Part shown: positions 10,531 through 21,731 of the stretch, in pieces | How the letters are laid out: every line of letters starts with the position of its first letter | How positions within the stretch are numbered: the first letter of the stretch is position 1 | Assembly (NCBI GenBank): GCA_964017235.1 | Contig: OZ024930.1 | Location: forward strand, 152,396,221 to 152,460,220 | Direction: 5' to 3' | Length of the DNA: 64,000 nucleotides | Origin: Sabellastarte sp. h YS-2021 | Lineage: Eukaryota; Annelida; Polychaeta; Sabellida; Sabellidae | The notes under the pieces: generated by a model | What the model saw: only the letters and a program-made list of their open reading frames with translations | Told to the model about the DNA's origin: nothing | The model's database searches: none | Translations under genes and position numbers: made by a program

Positions 10531-11630
10531 CAGGGCCCGGATTTACAAAGATTCTTAAACTTAAATTCATGTTAAAACTCACCTATAAACTCATCTTTAT
10601 GAGTTTATGCTCAAACTCAAACTTTTCACATTACAGAAAATTCTTAAACTTAAACTCACCTATAAACTCAGACATAATCTCATTGTCTGAGTTTATGCTT
10701 AAATTCACATTTGTTGGTATTTTTGAAAATTCTCAGGCTGAGATTATGCTTAAACTCAACTAAAAATTTGAGTTTGCACCAGTGTAGACTCAAGAAATGA
10801 GTTTATGATCAATTAATGACAGTAAAGCTGAACCATAATACCTGTGGTAACCTTTTGGAGAAATTTACTCCTGCAATTTGATTATGGGCCATATTGACAA
10901 AGATGTTACTTGTTATGTGTCAAGATTCACCCATTTGTCTTAAATTACTACTAAGAACAATGCAAAAATTAATTTCTTGTGCACTTCAAAATAAACCACA
11001 GTGGCGATTATTCATAGAGAACACCCTTATGGCACTCAGGTTAAATTCATATGTATACATAAGCTGAAGATTGTAGTTTTTTAATTAATTGAGAAAACAA
11101 AAAACATAACAATAATGATAAGACTCAAAACATGATTGAACTTGTAAGATAACATTTGTACAGTTTTGTAAAAAAAGTCAAACAAAAATCTTGGTACATA
11201 CATAAAAAGGCCAAAACATAAATTAATGTAGTCATTCTAAAATCCATGTTAAAAAACATCATGGTCTTGGGGTTTTTTAGTATTTGTAAAATTTTAAGTG
11301 AAGTTTACAAAAAAATTTGTGCAGATGCTGCAATGTAACATGAAAACCCTCTACTGTAATTAGTATAAAGCCTCTGTGTTGTTCAGCAGCTATAAACTCT
11401 AGACTGAGTTTATGCATGAGTTTATGAATCAGTTTATGTGTGAGTTTAAGAATTGCTTTGGTATTAACCAATGAAATGCTTGCTTACATATAAACTGAGT
11501 TTAAGTTTATTCTCACCTGAGATTACTTTTGAAAATACCAATTTCAGCATAATCTCACGTGAGATAAAAACTGAGATTATGTGTCTGAGTTTAAGCATGA
11601 GTTTAAGAATCTTTGTAAATCCGGGCCCAG
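10531..11630. mobile_element. 1.1-kb non-autonomous DNA transposon with GGGCCCGGATTTACAAAG ends
   Basis: The left end reads CAGGGCCCGGATTTACAAAG then ATTCTTAAAC; the right end is its inverse (CTTTGTAAATCCGGGCCCAG). Inside both ends GAGTTTAAG/GAGTTTAT-type motifs are repeated in both orientations (10560-10800 and 11395-11615), like the subterminal transposase-binding repeats of hAT elements. The centre (10800-11270) has no ORF. A target duplication was not evident, so the superfamily is open. Confidence 0.75.
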
Positions 11631-12407
11631 AAGTACGTCAGTCTTCTCGAAGACAATCATTCGTAGATTACTAGTTTTTTATTCTATTTTGTGCAAAGTT
11701 GAAAATTGTGCACAGTTGAAGCTATGTCGACGAATATTTTGTCCAGTCTTGTCATGGCATGACCTATCTGTATGCTAAAATGGAGCTCAGCAGTATTGTT
11801 CCAAGAAAGGTTCAGTTTTATGAGTCAACTGATTACTCCCCTTAAGTGATATTGACCTAAAGTAATGGCCCGTTGACAGAGTTCCGTGTAGTCACGGCAA
11901 CTTGTACTTTAATTTTGCTTCATGACCTGCCCGTAAGTAGACCTCATATGTTTGTAGTGGGGGTTGTAAAACAAGCCGCCTCCCATAGGTATTCCACCAC
12001 CCTTCACCCGCCATACACTGCATCTACATTTTAGTTTGGTATGTGGCAGCTTGTCACATAGGTATCCCGATTTATGAAACCTAATATTAACTAAACAAAT
12101 TGAAATGCATTAAGCCACAAACAAGCCCCAACGAAACTGTATGAAGTAGGCATGATATGAATGATGTTAATCAATTGTTGTGGTCAGGAGAAATTCATCT
12201 TAATTGTTGTACAACTTATCTTTTCAACGTGAACAAATTACAATCTTTTCAACTTGAAACAAATTACACATTTGCTATATTTCTGCCCTTTTATCAATAG
12301 GATAAAACTGACTTTCTGTCCAATCATTTATTGTTATTGATATACCTATGGTATGAGTACTGCCAATATATCAATCGCAATTGGTGACGGGACTGAAGCT
12401 TGGTGTA
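11631..12407. other. No feature recognised
   Basis: No supported gene or repeat. Confidence 0.3.
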
Positions 12408-12605
12408 GGGGTCACAGTGGTGCTGTAGTAACACACTCGCCTCCCACCTCTTAGGTTGACTGTTCAAATCCCAGACCCCATGTGGGAGATTACAGTACAG
12501 AATCTTGGCCAGATGTATGTACATTTTTCCTCTGCCCAAAAAACTACCCGTCGTGATATGACCTGTACAGTGTTGAAAGTGGCGTAAAACCCCAAATAAA
12601 TAAAT
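12408..12605 (+). mobile_element. tRNA-derived SINE, copy 3 (diverged, internally deleted)
   Basis: It carries the tRNA-like start, a decayed B box (TGTTCAAATCC), and the common 3' body (GATATGACCTGTACAGTGTT, then GGCGTAAAACCCC and AAATA repeats). About 35 bp of the middle are missing compared with copy 1. Confidence 0.8.
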
Positions 12606-13110
12606 GACGCTCGGTGTACAACATTACCAGCCTAAGCCAGACCGTCCACAGTTTGGAATCCTCTAGGCTGTATGAAGGACCGTGAAAGTGGAACAAGGGT
12701 ACAAGAAGTACAAGAATTAAATTGGGAGTCTAAATTTGGGAATAAAGTATCTCATATACTACATATTTTTATATATACACCTGGAATAGAATCGGTAGAA
12801 GGGCCATAAAATGAATAGTCACAAAGCCCATAAATTTTTTGTTATATACTTTGATGTGTGGCCAAAGGAGTTGTACTTTATAATGAGACAATTGAAAGGT
12901 TAATCTTTTATAAAAATCTAGGGCCACTCTGCCATCTTGCCTTTGCAAGACTTTATGGTGATTTCATTGACAAAGCGGTCTGTGACAACCTCAAGTAATA
13001 TAACTATAGCTTTCATCACATTTCTATTTCTAGTCAGATTTTGAAAAAAAAGAGAAGAGGGTTTGACTCTGAATGTACGTATTGGATCAGTTTAATTGGT
13101 GGGAACGTCA
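12606..13110. other. No feature recognised
   Basis: No supported gene or repeat. Confidence 0.3.
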
Positions 13111-13299
13111 CAAAGGAATTATGATTTATTTATTTGGGGTTTTACGTCGCTTTCAACACTGTACAGGTCATATCACAATGGGTAGTTGAAAGGGCAGAGG
13201 AAACCAGTACATTCAGTTCGTTAGGGTTCTGTACTGTAAACTGCCGACCAACGGCAAGCAACTACCAGCTTTCCCACTTGAGGCCCAAAGGAATTATGA
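13111..13299 (-). mobile_element. 5'-truncated SINE with perfect 14-bp target duplication, copy 4
   Basis: The SINE body occupies 13125-13285 on the minus strand and lacks the tRNA head. It is flanked by CAAAGGAATTATGA at 13111-13124 and again at 13286-13299. This is direct evidence of retroposition by target-primed reverse transcription. Confidence 0.92.
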
Positions 13300-13966
13300 A
13301 TAAATACATGGTGCAAGGAATTTGATATTACAGCTTACATAAATTAGGTAATGGGTATTGTAGGTATCAAGTAGCAAGTGTCTCATGTGTACTCAATTGA
13401 CAAGATTTAAATGTATGTTACACTTAAGTAGCAACCGAATATTAAGACCTGCAGTTTGAGTTTGAGGTAAACTTCTGTAATATATACCAACAAGAGATGG
13501 GTACAAGAGATAATAAAAGAGATCCAGAGTATTTGCTGTGTTTTAATAGACATTATCTGTAGGAATGGTCACAATATCCTCTCGCAGAGCTACAACAAAT
13601 TGATATTTCATTCACCCCATATATAATAGCATAATCATCCCCGATGAGTAAACAAACAGAAGAGAAAGAACTCCCAATATAATACATGATTGAGTTGCCT
13701 GGTTAATACAGAATACAGCTCATGGCAACATAAAGCATGTACAAAGGACCTGCGTAATGTAACTTAAGGCGTGAAAATCAACAAGTTTGATTTTATTCAC
13801 CATCAGAGACACTATTAGTGCACTCAGACTTTGACCCATCCAAGTACTGACATAGCCCATTGCTGTTTAACTTTGGTGAAGTGCTGGGTACTCCTCACAC
13901 TATGCCAATTCTCATGCAAGTTCGATGTTGATAGAAAAAAAAAGTGATCTCTAAAAACATAAGCCC
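13300..13966. other. No feature recognised
   Basis: No supported gene or repeat. Confidence 0.3.
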
Positions 13967-14200
13967 GGGGCCACGGTGGCAGAGTGTTAACACTCTTGCC
14001 TCCCACCTCTGAGGCTGGGGTTCAGTTCCCGGCACGGCCTCAAGTGGGAAAGCTGGTAGTTGCTTGCTGTTGGTCGGCAGTTTACAGTACAGAGCCCTGA
14101 CAAACTGTATGTACTGGTTTCCTCTGCCCTTCCAACTACCCGTCGTGATATGACCTGTACAGTGTTGAAAGCGATGTAAAACCCCAAATAAATAAATAAA
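13967..14200 (+). mobile_element. tRNA-derived SINE, copy 5
   Basis: A full-length copy with tRNA-like head (GGTGGCAGAGTGTTAACACT), B box (GGTTCAGTTCC), body and AAATA tail. The flanks AAAAACATAAGCCC and AAAAGCATAAACCC are an imperfect candidate target duplication. Confidence 0.88.
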
Positions 14201-14944
14201 AGCATAAACCCTCGAGAAAACTCGCACTTAAAATTTGGCCATTTGGGTAGTCCATATTGTTGTTCAGGGAATTCATAAACCCCAATCATAATGTTTTGGG
14301 AAGGCCAAGGGAACTTTGGGAGTCAATCATCTTCCTGATAACTTCAATTCATTGATGCTTTTTGTTTTTTTATAACAATGAAAACTGTATTTGCAAACAG
14401 TATTTTAGACAGGAGATTTCATCTCAGGATTACACAAGCTTGAATGATGATCATCTTTATGCACAGGCGACCAGACTATTGGGGTAACAACAGTTTAAAC
14501 AGCTCTTGCGACAATCTATGAAGCCCATGGGATGGGACTTTTGAAGAGGACACAATCGTCACCAAATGCAACCACACTTATTAAAGGCCAGTTAATTACT
14601 ATATATAACAGCATAAAAGAAAATCTAAGATATGTCCCTGGACACATTGGAAATTATTTCGACACTGATGGGAACTTGGTTTGTGCTGACTAGGCAATGG
14701 TTGACACAACCTCACCAGCAGAAATGACACTGAGATACCAATACAATTAACAGCAAGATAGACACCGCGAAATGTCAAAGAGAATCTCTCCATGTCACTT
14801 GCTCCAGCTTTGAATGCATGGCCAGGGATGCTATAGCAATTTGGTGACCGAATTGGCCACTTGATCCACGTGACAACTAAAACTTGCAATTTTCCAAAAC
14901 CTTCATTAAATAAATTTGAAACAGAATTGAACTCTGTATTCAAA
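14201..14944. other. No feature recognised
   Basis: No supported gene. A 114-residue minus-strand frame (14599-14943) has no recognisable domain and abuts the Harbinger fragment, so I treat it as uncertain rather than call it. Confidence 0.3.
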
Positions 14945-15213
14945 TAAAATCTTCCGTCTTTTGCATGCCTTTGAAACCTAAATTAAGGGTCGCAATAATT
15001 TTGGCAGAAAGCCACACATCCTTGGCATTTCATTTTTGGGTTGGGATGTCAAGCATTAACAAATGTGTACCAAAGGTATGCAGAGCCAATTTAGGAAGAG
15101 GTCAGTCTAAAGACTTGCTTCAGTTAGAACAAGGCTTCAGAAACAGATGGAATGTTCCTCATGCACACATTCACATCAAGAAACCAAAGAAGTCCGGAAG
15201 TGAATATTATAAC
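14945..15213 (+). pseudogene. PIF/Harbinger transposase N-terminal fragment
   Basis: The plus-strand translation contains LKPKLRVAIILAESHTSLAF, then FWVGMSSINKCVPKVCRANL, then QGFRNRWNVPHAH, then IKKPKKSGSEYYN. These blocks match the N-terminal half of PIF/Harbinger transposases and the relic at 500-1480. The LDGKH block between PHAH and IKKPKK, which carries the first catalytic Asp, is deleted. Homology stops at EYYN, five bases before the Helitron-like element that starts at 15219, so the rest was probably lost or displaced by that insertion. Confidence 0.85.
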
Positions 15214-15648
15214 TAGAACAAGCAATCAGTGCCCGTGAACGGCTGACTGTGTATTTTGAGTTTCAGAGTAGAAGTGACAGAAGAAAAGGACGCAAAAGTT
15301 GTGCCCTGCAAATGGTATTCAGGAGTAAAGTAACAAGATAACTGTTTAATAGGTGTAAAAAGTAGGTTAAAATATATTTAAAGAAACTACATGTACTGCA
15401 ACAGCAATAGTTTTTGAGTTACAAATGATTTGCTCAACCGTGAGAATCTCAAACTAGCTTTTGCTCAGCTATTCAATTAGTTAAAAAGCTGCAATTGTAG
15501 TATGGTATAGTTCACACAAAAGTAGATGAATAACATATTTAAAGAAATACTGTAAATGAAATAGTTACAACAGAATTACTCCACAGTGAGAAACTGAAAG
15601 TAGCTATTACTCAGCTATGCAAGGAGCTACTGGTCTGCAATTTTACTA

Positions 15649-18600
15649 AATAATAATAATAATAATAATAGTAGTAGGATTTATATAGCGCAAAATTGAT
15701 ACAAATCCTCTAATGCGCTTGAGTCCAAGAAGGGAGAGTCCAGGGACAGGCATGGGTCGACATCTAAAAAGCGCCCGCCAGGGTATAACTGAGGTGGGGG
15801 GTATGCCAGCCTAAACAAGTGGGTCTTTTGCTGGCTTCTGAAACCATCTATTGTTTGCTGAGATCTGACAGTCTGTGGCAGCTTGTTTCATTCGACTGGT
15901 GCAGCTACTGCAAAGCCACGCCTTCCTATGTGCTTATTAGGGCGGGTTGAGGAGATAGATAGCCTGTTGCCATGAGTGAAACTGCTCGATCTTATTAAAG
16001 CTGAAAGATACGGGGGCTGTGAAAGATTAATAGCCTTGAATACCAAAAGGTTGTACTTAAACAGGATGCGATGTTGAATTGGGAGTCAGTGGAGTTTTTT
16101 CAAAAAGGGTGTAACATGACTCATTTTGTCAAGTCTGAAGATGATGCGACAAAGAGCATTCTGGACTCTCTGTAGTTTGGCTATGTTGGACTTGCTTACC
16201 CCATAGAGTAAAGAGTTACAGTAGTCTAGACGACTACTGACCATAGTGTTTGCCAGAAGAATTGCTGTCTCAACTCCAAGGAATTTGTGAATTCGTCGTA
16301 AATCACGAAGATGATAGTAACATGCTCTGCAAACCTTGGCAACATGATTGTCAAAGGAGTTGTCTGAGTCGAAAATAACACCCAGGTTTTTTACTTCCAC
16401 TGACGGAGAGATATTGTTTTGGAGGAGTGGAACAGGAAAATTTGGTGCAAGTGACTCTCTGATGGCTTTTTGACCTATAATGATAAATTTGTTTTTTTCT
16501 GGGTTTAGTTTTAGTTTGACACCGTCCATCCATTCCTGTACAGACTTGAGACACTCGGTCAGCTCTTCTATGCTAGAGTCAAAATTCCTGGAGTCAACTG
16601 CTAGGTAGATCTGGGTGTCATCGGCATATAGGTGATGAGTAACATTGAATTTTGAAATAACTTGACTGAGGGGACTAGTGTAGAGGGTGAAAAGGAGAGG
16701 ACCCAGTACAGAGCCTTGGGGGACTCCGAAAGGGAGAATTACCTCCTCAGAGAGACTATCACCTATTTTAATTTTTTGTTTACGGTTTGAAAGATACGAT
16801 TTGATCCATGACAAAACAGTACCATCTAGGACAAACCAGTCATGCAAGCAGTCATATAAAAGAGAGTGATCAATCGTATCAAACGCTGCTGATAGGTCTA
16901 ATAATGTCAGGGCCACTGCCTTTCCTGAGTCCACTGAGAGAGCTATATCATTATGAATCTTCAACAATGCGGTCTCAGTGGAGTGAGAACTCTTATAAGC
17001 AGACTGGTTGACATTTAAGAGCCCCTCGTGCGAAATAAATTCATTTAGCTGCTTTGCCACCACCTTCTCAATAAGTTTAGATATAAAGCTGAGGTTTGAC
17101 ACCGGCCTGTAGTTTTTGAGGATATTTTGGCTCGGCTTCTTTTGAAGGGGGGGGGGGTGACATATGCCATCTTAAAACAGTTGGGGAAACTACCTTCTGT
17201 GATTGAATAATTTACAATTTTAGTGATGGGGGTGATGAGAATATCAGCACACTCCTTGACCAGTGACGTCGGAATCAGGTCAAGGTCACATGATTTGGAC
17301 AGTGAGGACTTTAGAATTTTGAGTAGTTCTTCCTCGGACACAGGTATGAAAGAGGACAGAGTATTTTTAGTGGGGTTGGGTCTAGTAACTGAAGATGTTA
17401 TTGATGACTGCAGTGTGGATCTTATCTTGAGGATTTTGTCATAGAAGAACTTGCAGAAAGTATTCGCAAGGTCAGTTTTATTTGTGTAGTCTGATAGAAC
17501 AGCAGCAGAGGACCTGTGTAAGATCTTTTTGAAACAGTTCCACAGAGCCTTGGGATTTCCTTGGTTTTCAGCCACAATGTTGGAATAATGATTGCATTTG
17601 GACTTCTCCAGCAGGAAATTATAGTGGTTGATTGCAGCCCGGTATCGGCTACGATTACTGGCTGAGTTTTCACGACGCCATGCCCGCTCATATTTTCTCT
17701 TGAGTCGTTTTGCTTTGAGGATGTCACAGTTCATGAAACCAGTCTCGGCATGTCTCGGTATATTTTTCTTCATGATTGGGGCGTGCTTGTCAAGAAGGCT
17801 TCTCAAAGTATTAAAGTATTGATGACTAAGAAGACTGGCAGTTTTGTACGGGCATCTAATGAGGTCGGATTTCAGGATATCCATTCTAAAATCTGTAATA
17901 TTTATCTTGTGAATTTTATGGATGGGAACACATTGAAACTTACAGGATTCCCTGACAGTGAAGATAAAGCTGAATATGATTGCCTGGTGGTCTGATAGTC
18001 CCCCAATAACTTTGGGACTAATGGCCCAGGAGAAGGAATCCCTCACACATAGAGCATCCAAAATATGACCCTGAATATGTGTGGGTGTATTGACAAGTTG
18101 TGTAAAACTGAATTGCTCAAGGATATCATAAAATTTCAATGTCCAGGTGTAATGTTTATCCAAATGAAAATTAAGATCACCAAGGAGAATATTTTCATAG
18201 CCTGATAAAGCAGCACCTTTGAGGAACATGCCAAATTTGTCTAGGAACTGCGACTTTGAGAGATTTGGGGGCCTATAGACAACATGAAATATAACATCTT
18301 TAGCACCCTCAGTGCTAATGTGAATGGAAATAATTTCAAAAGCCTGATAACTGTTTTTTGAAACTTGCTCAAAACTCAGGTCCTCCTTGATGAAAAAGCC
18401 AACTCCGCCCCCTTTCTTGACATTTCAAGGTACATGAGTGAACTTATAACCAGGAGGTGTGATACTAGAGATAAAACTTTCAGTATCCTCTGGCCTAAGC
18501 CATGTCTCACTGACAGCTATAAGATCAGCATTGTTATCTTTGACGAACTCCAGAAAGGAAGCCGATATATTTCTGATAGATCTAACGTTGAGAAGACAAC

Positions 18601-18997
18601 CATTAAGAGATCTAGAACCAGGGCCTGGATTGAGACTAATATCACCCGAAAGAGCTAGGAGCAATGATGTCCACGGACTTACATTCCGGAAACTATGTGT
18701 CACCCATCGACAGTGACCCTGGAAAGCCAGATAGGTAAAATTGATGCTATCTACACATGGGTGAATCCCCGACTCAATGATCACATGATGACCTGAGTGC
18801 ATGGTAGGTTCAGATGAGTCACAGACTCTGATGCCAGTCAATATGAGGTAAACGGCAAAATGCAAGAGGTGCATTTTGGAGAATATTTTAGGAAATATAG
18901 GTATGGCAAAAAATGTATCACTAAGACAGAATATGAAATGATGACAAATCTACTTCATGGATTAGTTGAACAAGAAGTGCATTGCCAGACCAACAAA
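15649..18997 (-). mobile_element. LINE-A: near-full-length CR1/L2-type non-LTR retrotransposon
   Basis: A 3.35-kb minus-strand LINE. The 5' leader is about 120 bp (18997-18875). One ORF (18874-15681) encodes an apurinic-type endonuclease then reverse transcriptase. The 3' end is GCGCTATATAAATCC followed by (ATT)n. It sits inside a B monomer, which stops at TTTACTA (15648) and resumes at TTATAGCTGACCC (18998). No separate ORF1 is visible. Apart from three stops and one homopolymer frameshift the ORF is intact, so the insertion is young. Confidence 0.92.
15681..18874 (-). pseudogene. LINE-A ORF: 2A-like motif, APE endonuclease and reverse transcriptase
   Basis: The enzyme nicks target DNA and copies its own RNA there. 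The N-terminal part holds the 2A-like motif GDISLNPGP (residues 77-85; 18646-18620). Endonuclease blocks are LLNVRSI, ADLIAVSETWL, VVYRPPN, ILLGDLNFHLD (18190-18158) and GGLSDHQAI (near 18005-17978). RT blocks are SAYKSSHSTETALL, LDLSAAFDTIDH, GVPQGSVLGPLLF and the active site YADD (16628-16617). The C-terminal part has the HVTPFLKKLH block and a diverged APKLWN-like block. Breaks: CGA-type Arg to TGA at 18425-18427; a frameshift in a C12 run near 17146-17157; Trp to TGA at 16086-16088 (HWLP block) and at 15888-15890. The terminal TAA (15681-15683) lies inside the GCGCTATATAA motif of the 3' end. L2/CR1 group by motif pattern; exact clade not tested. Confidence 0.92.
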
Positions 18998-19043
18998 TTA
19001 TAGCTGACCCAGAAGTAGGTTAATAACTTATTTACACAAAATT
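18998..19043. repeat. Stranded B-monomer fragment between LINE-A and the DIRS-like element
   Basis: TTATAGCTGACCCAGAAGTA through TTTACACAAAATT matches the B-monomer consensus. It is what remains of the host element between two retrotransposon insertions and shows that both entered the same array. The recombinase reading frame at its left end terminates inside it. Confidence 0.85.
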
Positions 19044-20125
19044 AAGGGATACAGTACTAGCAGCCCAAGGGGTTGATTGCAAATAGGCCCAAATGGCTTC
19101 TGACTTCTAATTCCCATGTTGTTTTATTTTATTCAGTTCTATATTATTATCAAACGCCAGAGAAGCCCCGCTATGCCTAAATGCATGGCATGTGTAAGTT
19201 CTGGGATTAAGGCCCATGGCCACTATTATCAACTTCAAGAATGACCTAACACAAGGGGCTGTCAAAGGGACCCACCCACCCTCCACCCTTGGTGAGGATC
19301 TGAAATACTGGTCAGTTTTTCCTCTTGGTGAGGACTTCAAGACGTCCTTCATGGCCTTTACTGTGCAAAAATTTTTTGACTCTAACACTGGTAGCTGGAC
19401 AAATTGAACCTGATTAAAACTCTGCATAGTTTTTGAACATGTTACTATGATATGCATGCCTGGTGGACCGACCACAATATCATTTTCTATGGGAAACCTT
19501 GATTTTTCAAAGTTTGATATTTTATTAGGCAATAGAGTCGACAGCCTAAAGAAACCAAAAAAGGAAACTGTGAAAACAGCTGCAAACACCCTGCCATTGG
19601 TGTATAATTGAGCTTTCCTTATTAAATTTTCTAACATTTTCAAACTGATCACTCCTTTCACTTTTACTGATATCACTGAATTAATTTGAACTGACCTCAA
19701 TAACATTTGAACTTTTTTCCACTCAATGCAAAAGTAGGCCAACGAAACAACAGAAAAAAATGCTTTAAAATTGATACTTGATTTCTAATAGAGTTACTTT
19801 TTAAACCTCGTTGAGCCAAGTATTCTAAGTACAATATCACAACTGTCTCTTCGTAAGGAGGGTCCAAGTCCATCTTCACAGTAAAAGCCAGAAACTGAAG
19901 GAAACCCGTGGTATATGCCGCTGATGTTCTCGGTCTGAAGGGCACCTGAATTTGCCTGAATGCCTGGTGCTGCAGGTCTGCTAGCAAGGGTTTTTCTACA
20001 AAATAATTGCACAGGAGAGCACTATCTGAATTTGTCACTCCTACCCCATATGACCTGGGCCACATGGGTAATATGTCAAATACTGCCCGTCGGTTATAAT
20101 TGAAAATCTGGCCACAACATTTCAC
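19036..20125 (-). pseudogene. Tyrosine recombinase of DIRS-like copy 1
   Basis: Integrates the circular cDNA by site-specific strand exchange. The N-terminal SAM-like part includes PFRPRTSAAYTTGFLQFLAF and RGLKSNSIRNQVSILKHFF. After a one-base slip in an A-run near 19720 comes the catalytic domain: Arg in FFGFFRLSTL (19547-19545), HAFRHSG (HxxR at 19187-19176), HG at about 19118-19113, and the nucleophile Tyr in IWAYLQS (19085-19083). A TAG at 19107-19109 replaces the Trp expected after HGN. All catalytic residues are otherwise visible. The last codons and the TAA are supplied by the adjoining B-monomer sequence. Confidence 0.85.
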
Positions 20126-20389
20126 TATTTACATCATGCCAATTACATTTTGTTTTAAGAAATTTGGCCTCTACTGTATCACTATTTTTGTATATATTCC
20201 ATCTAGACAACATGTCTGCCTTTTTTACCATATATATGTTTTACAGCAATTTCTATATTATAAATGGCAGAAATGTGCCATAATGTCCTACAGCAGGCCA
20301 TAAGCCAATTATCTTTAATTTTATGTGAGTGACATGCATGGACTACTGCAATATTATCACATCACAAAACAACTCTACTATCTTTCTAA

Positions 20390-21660
20390 TATTGCAATAT
20401 GCTACCTTGTTCAAACTTCTATGTAATCGTGGCCTGTGCCCGGTAGTCACTAGATTGCTTCTTAATCTGTATACACATCAAATAATGTGTGTCAATTGGA
20501 TAAATACACTCTCTGAACCCTTTACTATAAAGAATGGTGTCAAACAAGGGGGAGTCCTTTCGCCAACCTTATTTGCCATATATGTTGATGGCTTGTTTCA
20601 GCATTTCACACAACAGAGACTTGGGTGCCACATAGGGTGTACCTTCACAGGTGCCCTGGGATATGCAGATGATATAATCCTGTTAGCCCCTTCTAAGAAT
20701 GCATTAAACAGTATGTTAGACATTGCCAATAAATTTGCAGAAACAAACAGTATTATTTTTAATGCAAGTAAATGTAAATATCTTATTATGGGTAAATCTA
20801 GTGTAGAACAGAACTCTATCTTGTTTAACAATGTAAATATTCAAAGCTCTAAATGGGAAAGACATCTTGGTAACCTGCTGGACAGTTGTAGAAGTGACAA
20901 ATATGTAACTGATGCTGTTCATACAATGTATTCTAGATTTAATTCATTAATGTTTAAATTCCATTCTGCTACTAGTGAGCTAAAGTATTTTCTGTTTAAA
21001 ACATACTGTATGGCACTGTATGGATGTCAGTTATGGAATTTTGACTCCAGTATCACTGAAAAGGTGTATATTGCCTGGCGTAAATGCTGCAGACGTCTTC
21101 TTCAGGTTTCTAATAGAACACATTCAAACCTTATTCATCTACTCTGTGCCGATGTTGATATTGATGTGCAATTACACAGACGACAATTAAAGTTTCTTCA
21201 GAATTGTCAATCTAGTCCAAATAGTATTGTTAGACTCTGTTACAACCTTGTCTTGAGAGGGAGTAAATCTGATGTATCTTGTAGTCTAAACTACTTAAGT
21301 TCACAATATTCATTAGACAAATATCAGCTATATTGTTACAACAGAATGGAATGCTTCAAGGTTCCCAGTGAACAAGATATTGCTATAGCTGGTACTATTA
21401 ATGATTTCATTGAAATGAGAGATTGTGCTCTACTTCCTGATTGTGACAAAAATAACATCTCTCATATTATAGATTTCCTCAGCTCTAGTTAGAGCGACTT
21501 ATTTTCAGATAATATGTAAAAAAATATATAGTTGATCTCATTTCTGTACATTCAAGTTCTCATGTTTTTATTTTCCTGTGTTTTGTGTTCAGTTTGAAGT
21601 GTTATTGTACATGCTTTAATGATCACTGTGCAACTTAACGAATAAATGAATTATTATTTA
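20390..21660 (+). mobile_element. LINE-C: 5'-truncated non-LTR retrotransposon inside the DIRS-like element
   Basis: A plus-strand LINE fragment with a long intact RT frame ending at 21492. RT blocks are NGVKQGGVLSPTLFAIYVDG and the active site YADD (20662-20673, GYADDIILLAP). The C-terminal part includes YCMALYGCQLWNF and IAWRKCCRRLLQVSNRTHSN. Homology starts about residue 24 of the frame that opens at 20329 (YATLFKLLCNRG), so truncation lies within the RT domain. The 3' end is AATAAATGAATTATTATTTA near 21640-21660. It separates the RT and recombinase genes of the DIRS-like host. The motif pattern differs from LINE-A and LINE-B; I cannot name the clade. The uninterrupted frame suggests it is the youngest insertion here. 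Confidence 0.85.
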
Positions 21661-21731
21661 ATATTCTCCCCAGAGTTTACACCCCATGACTGCATTAGCC
21701 GCGTCTAGTTGTACAATCGAAACAAATTGTT

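Noticed and set aside
4306..14200. tRNA genes at the SINE heads
   Set aside because: The A/B-box regions are fused to a common non-tRNA body and AAATA tail and occur in several copies; no acceptor stem closes. They are tRNA-derived SINEs.
19697..20125. Host tyrosine-recombinase gene
   Set aside because: Position downstream of gag and YLDD-type RT on the same strand, and frameshifts, show it belongs to the DIRS-like element.
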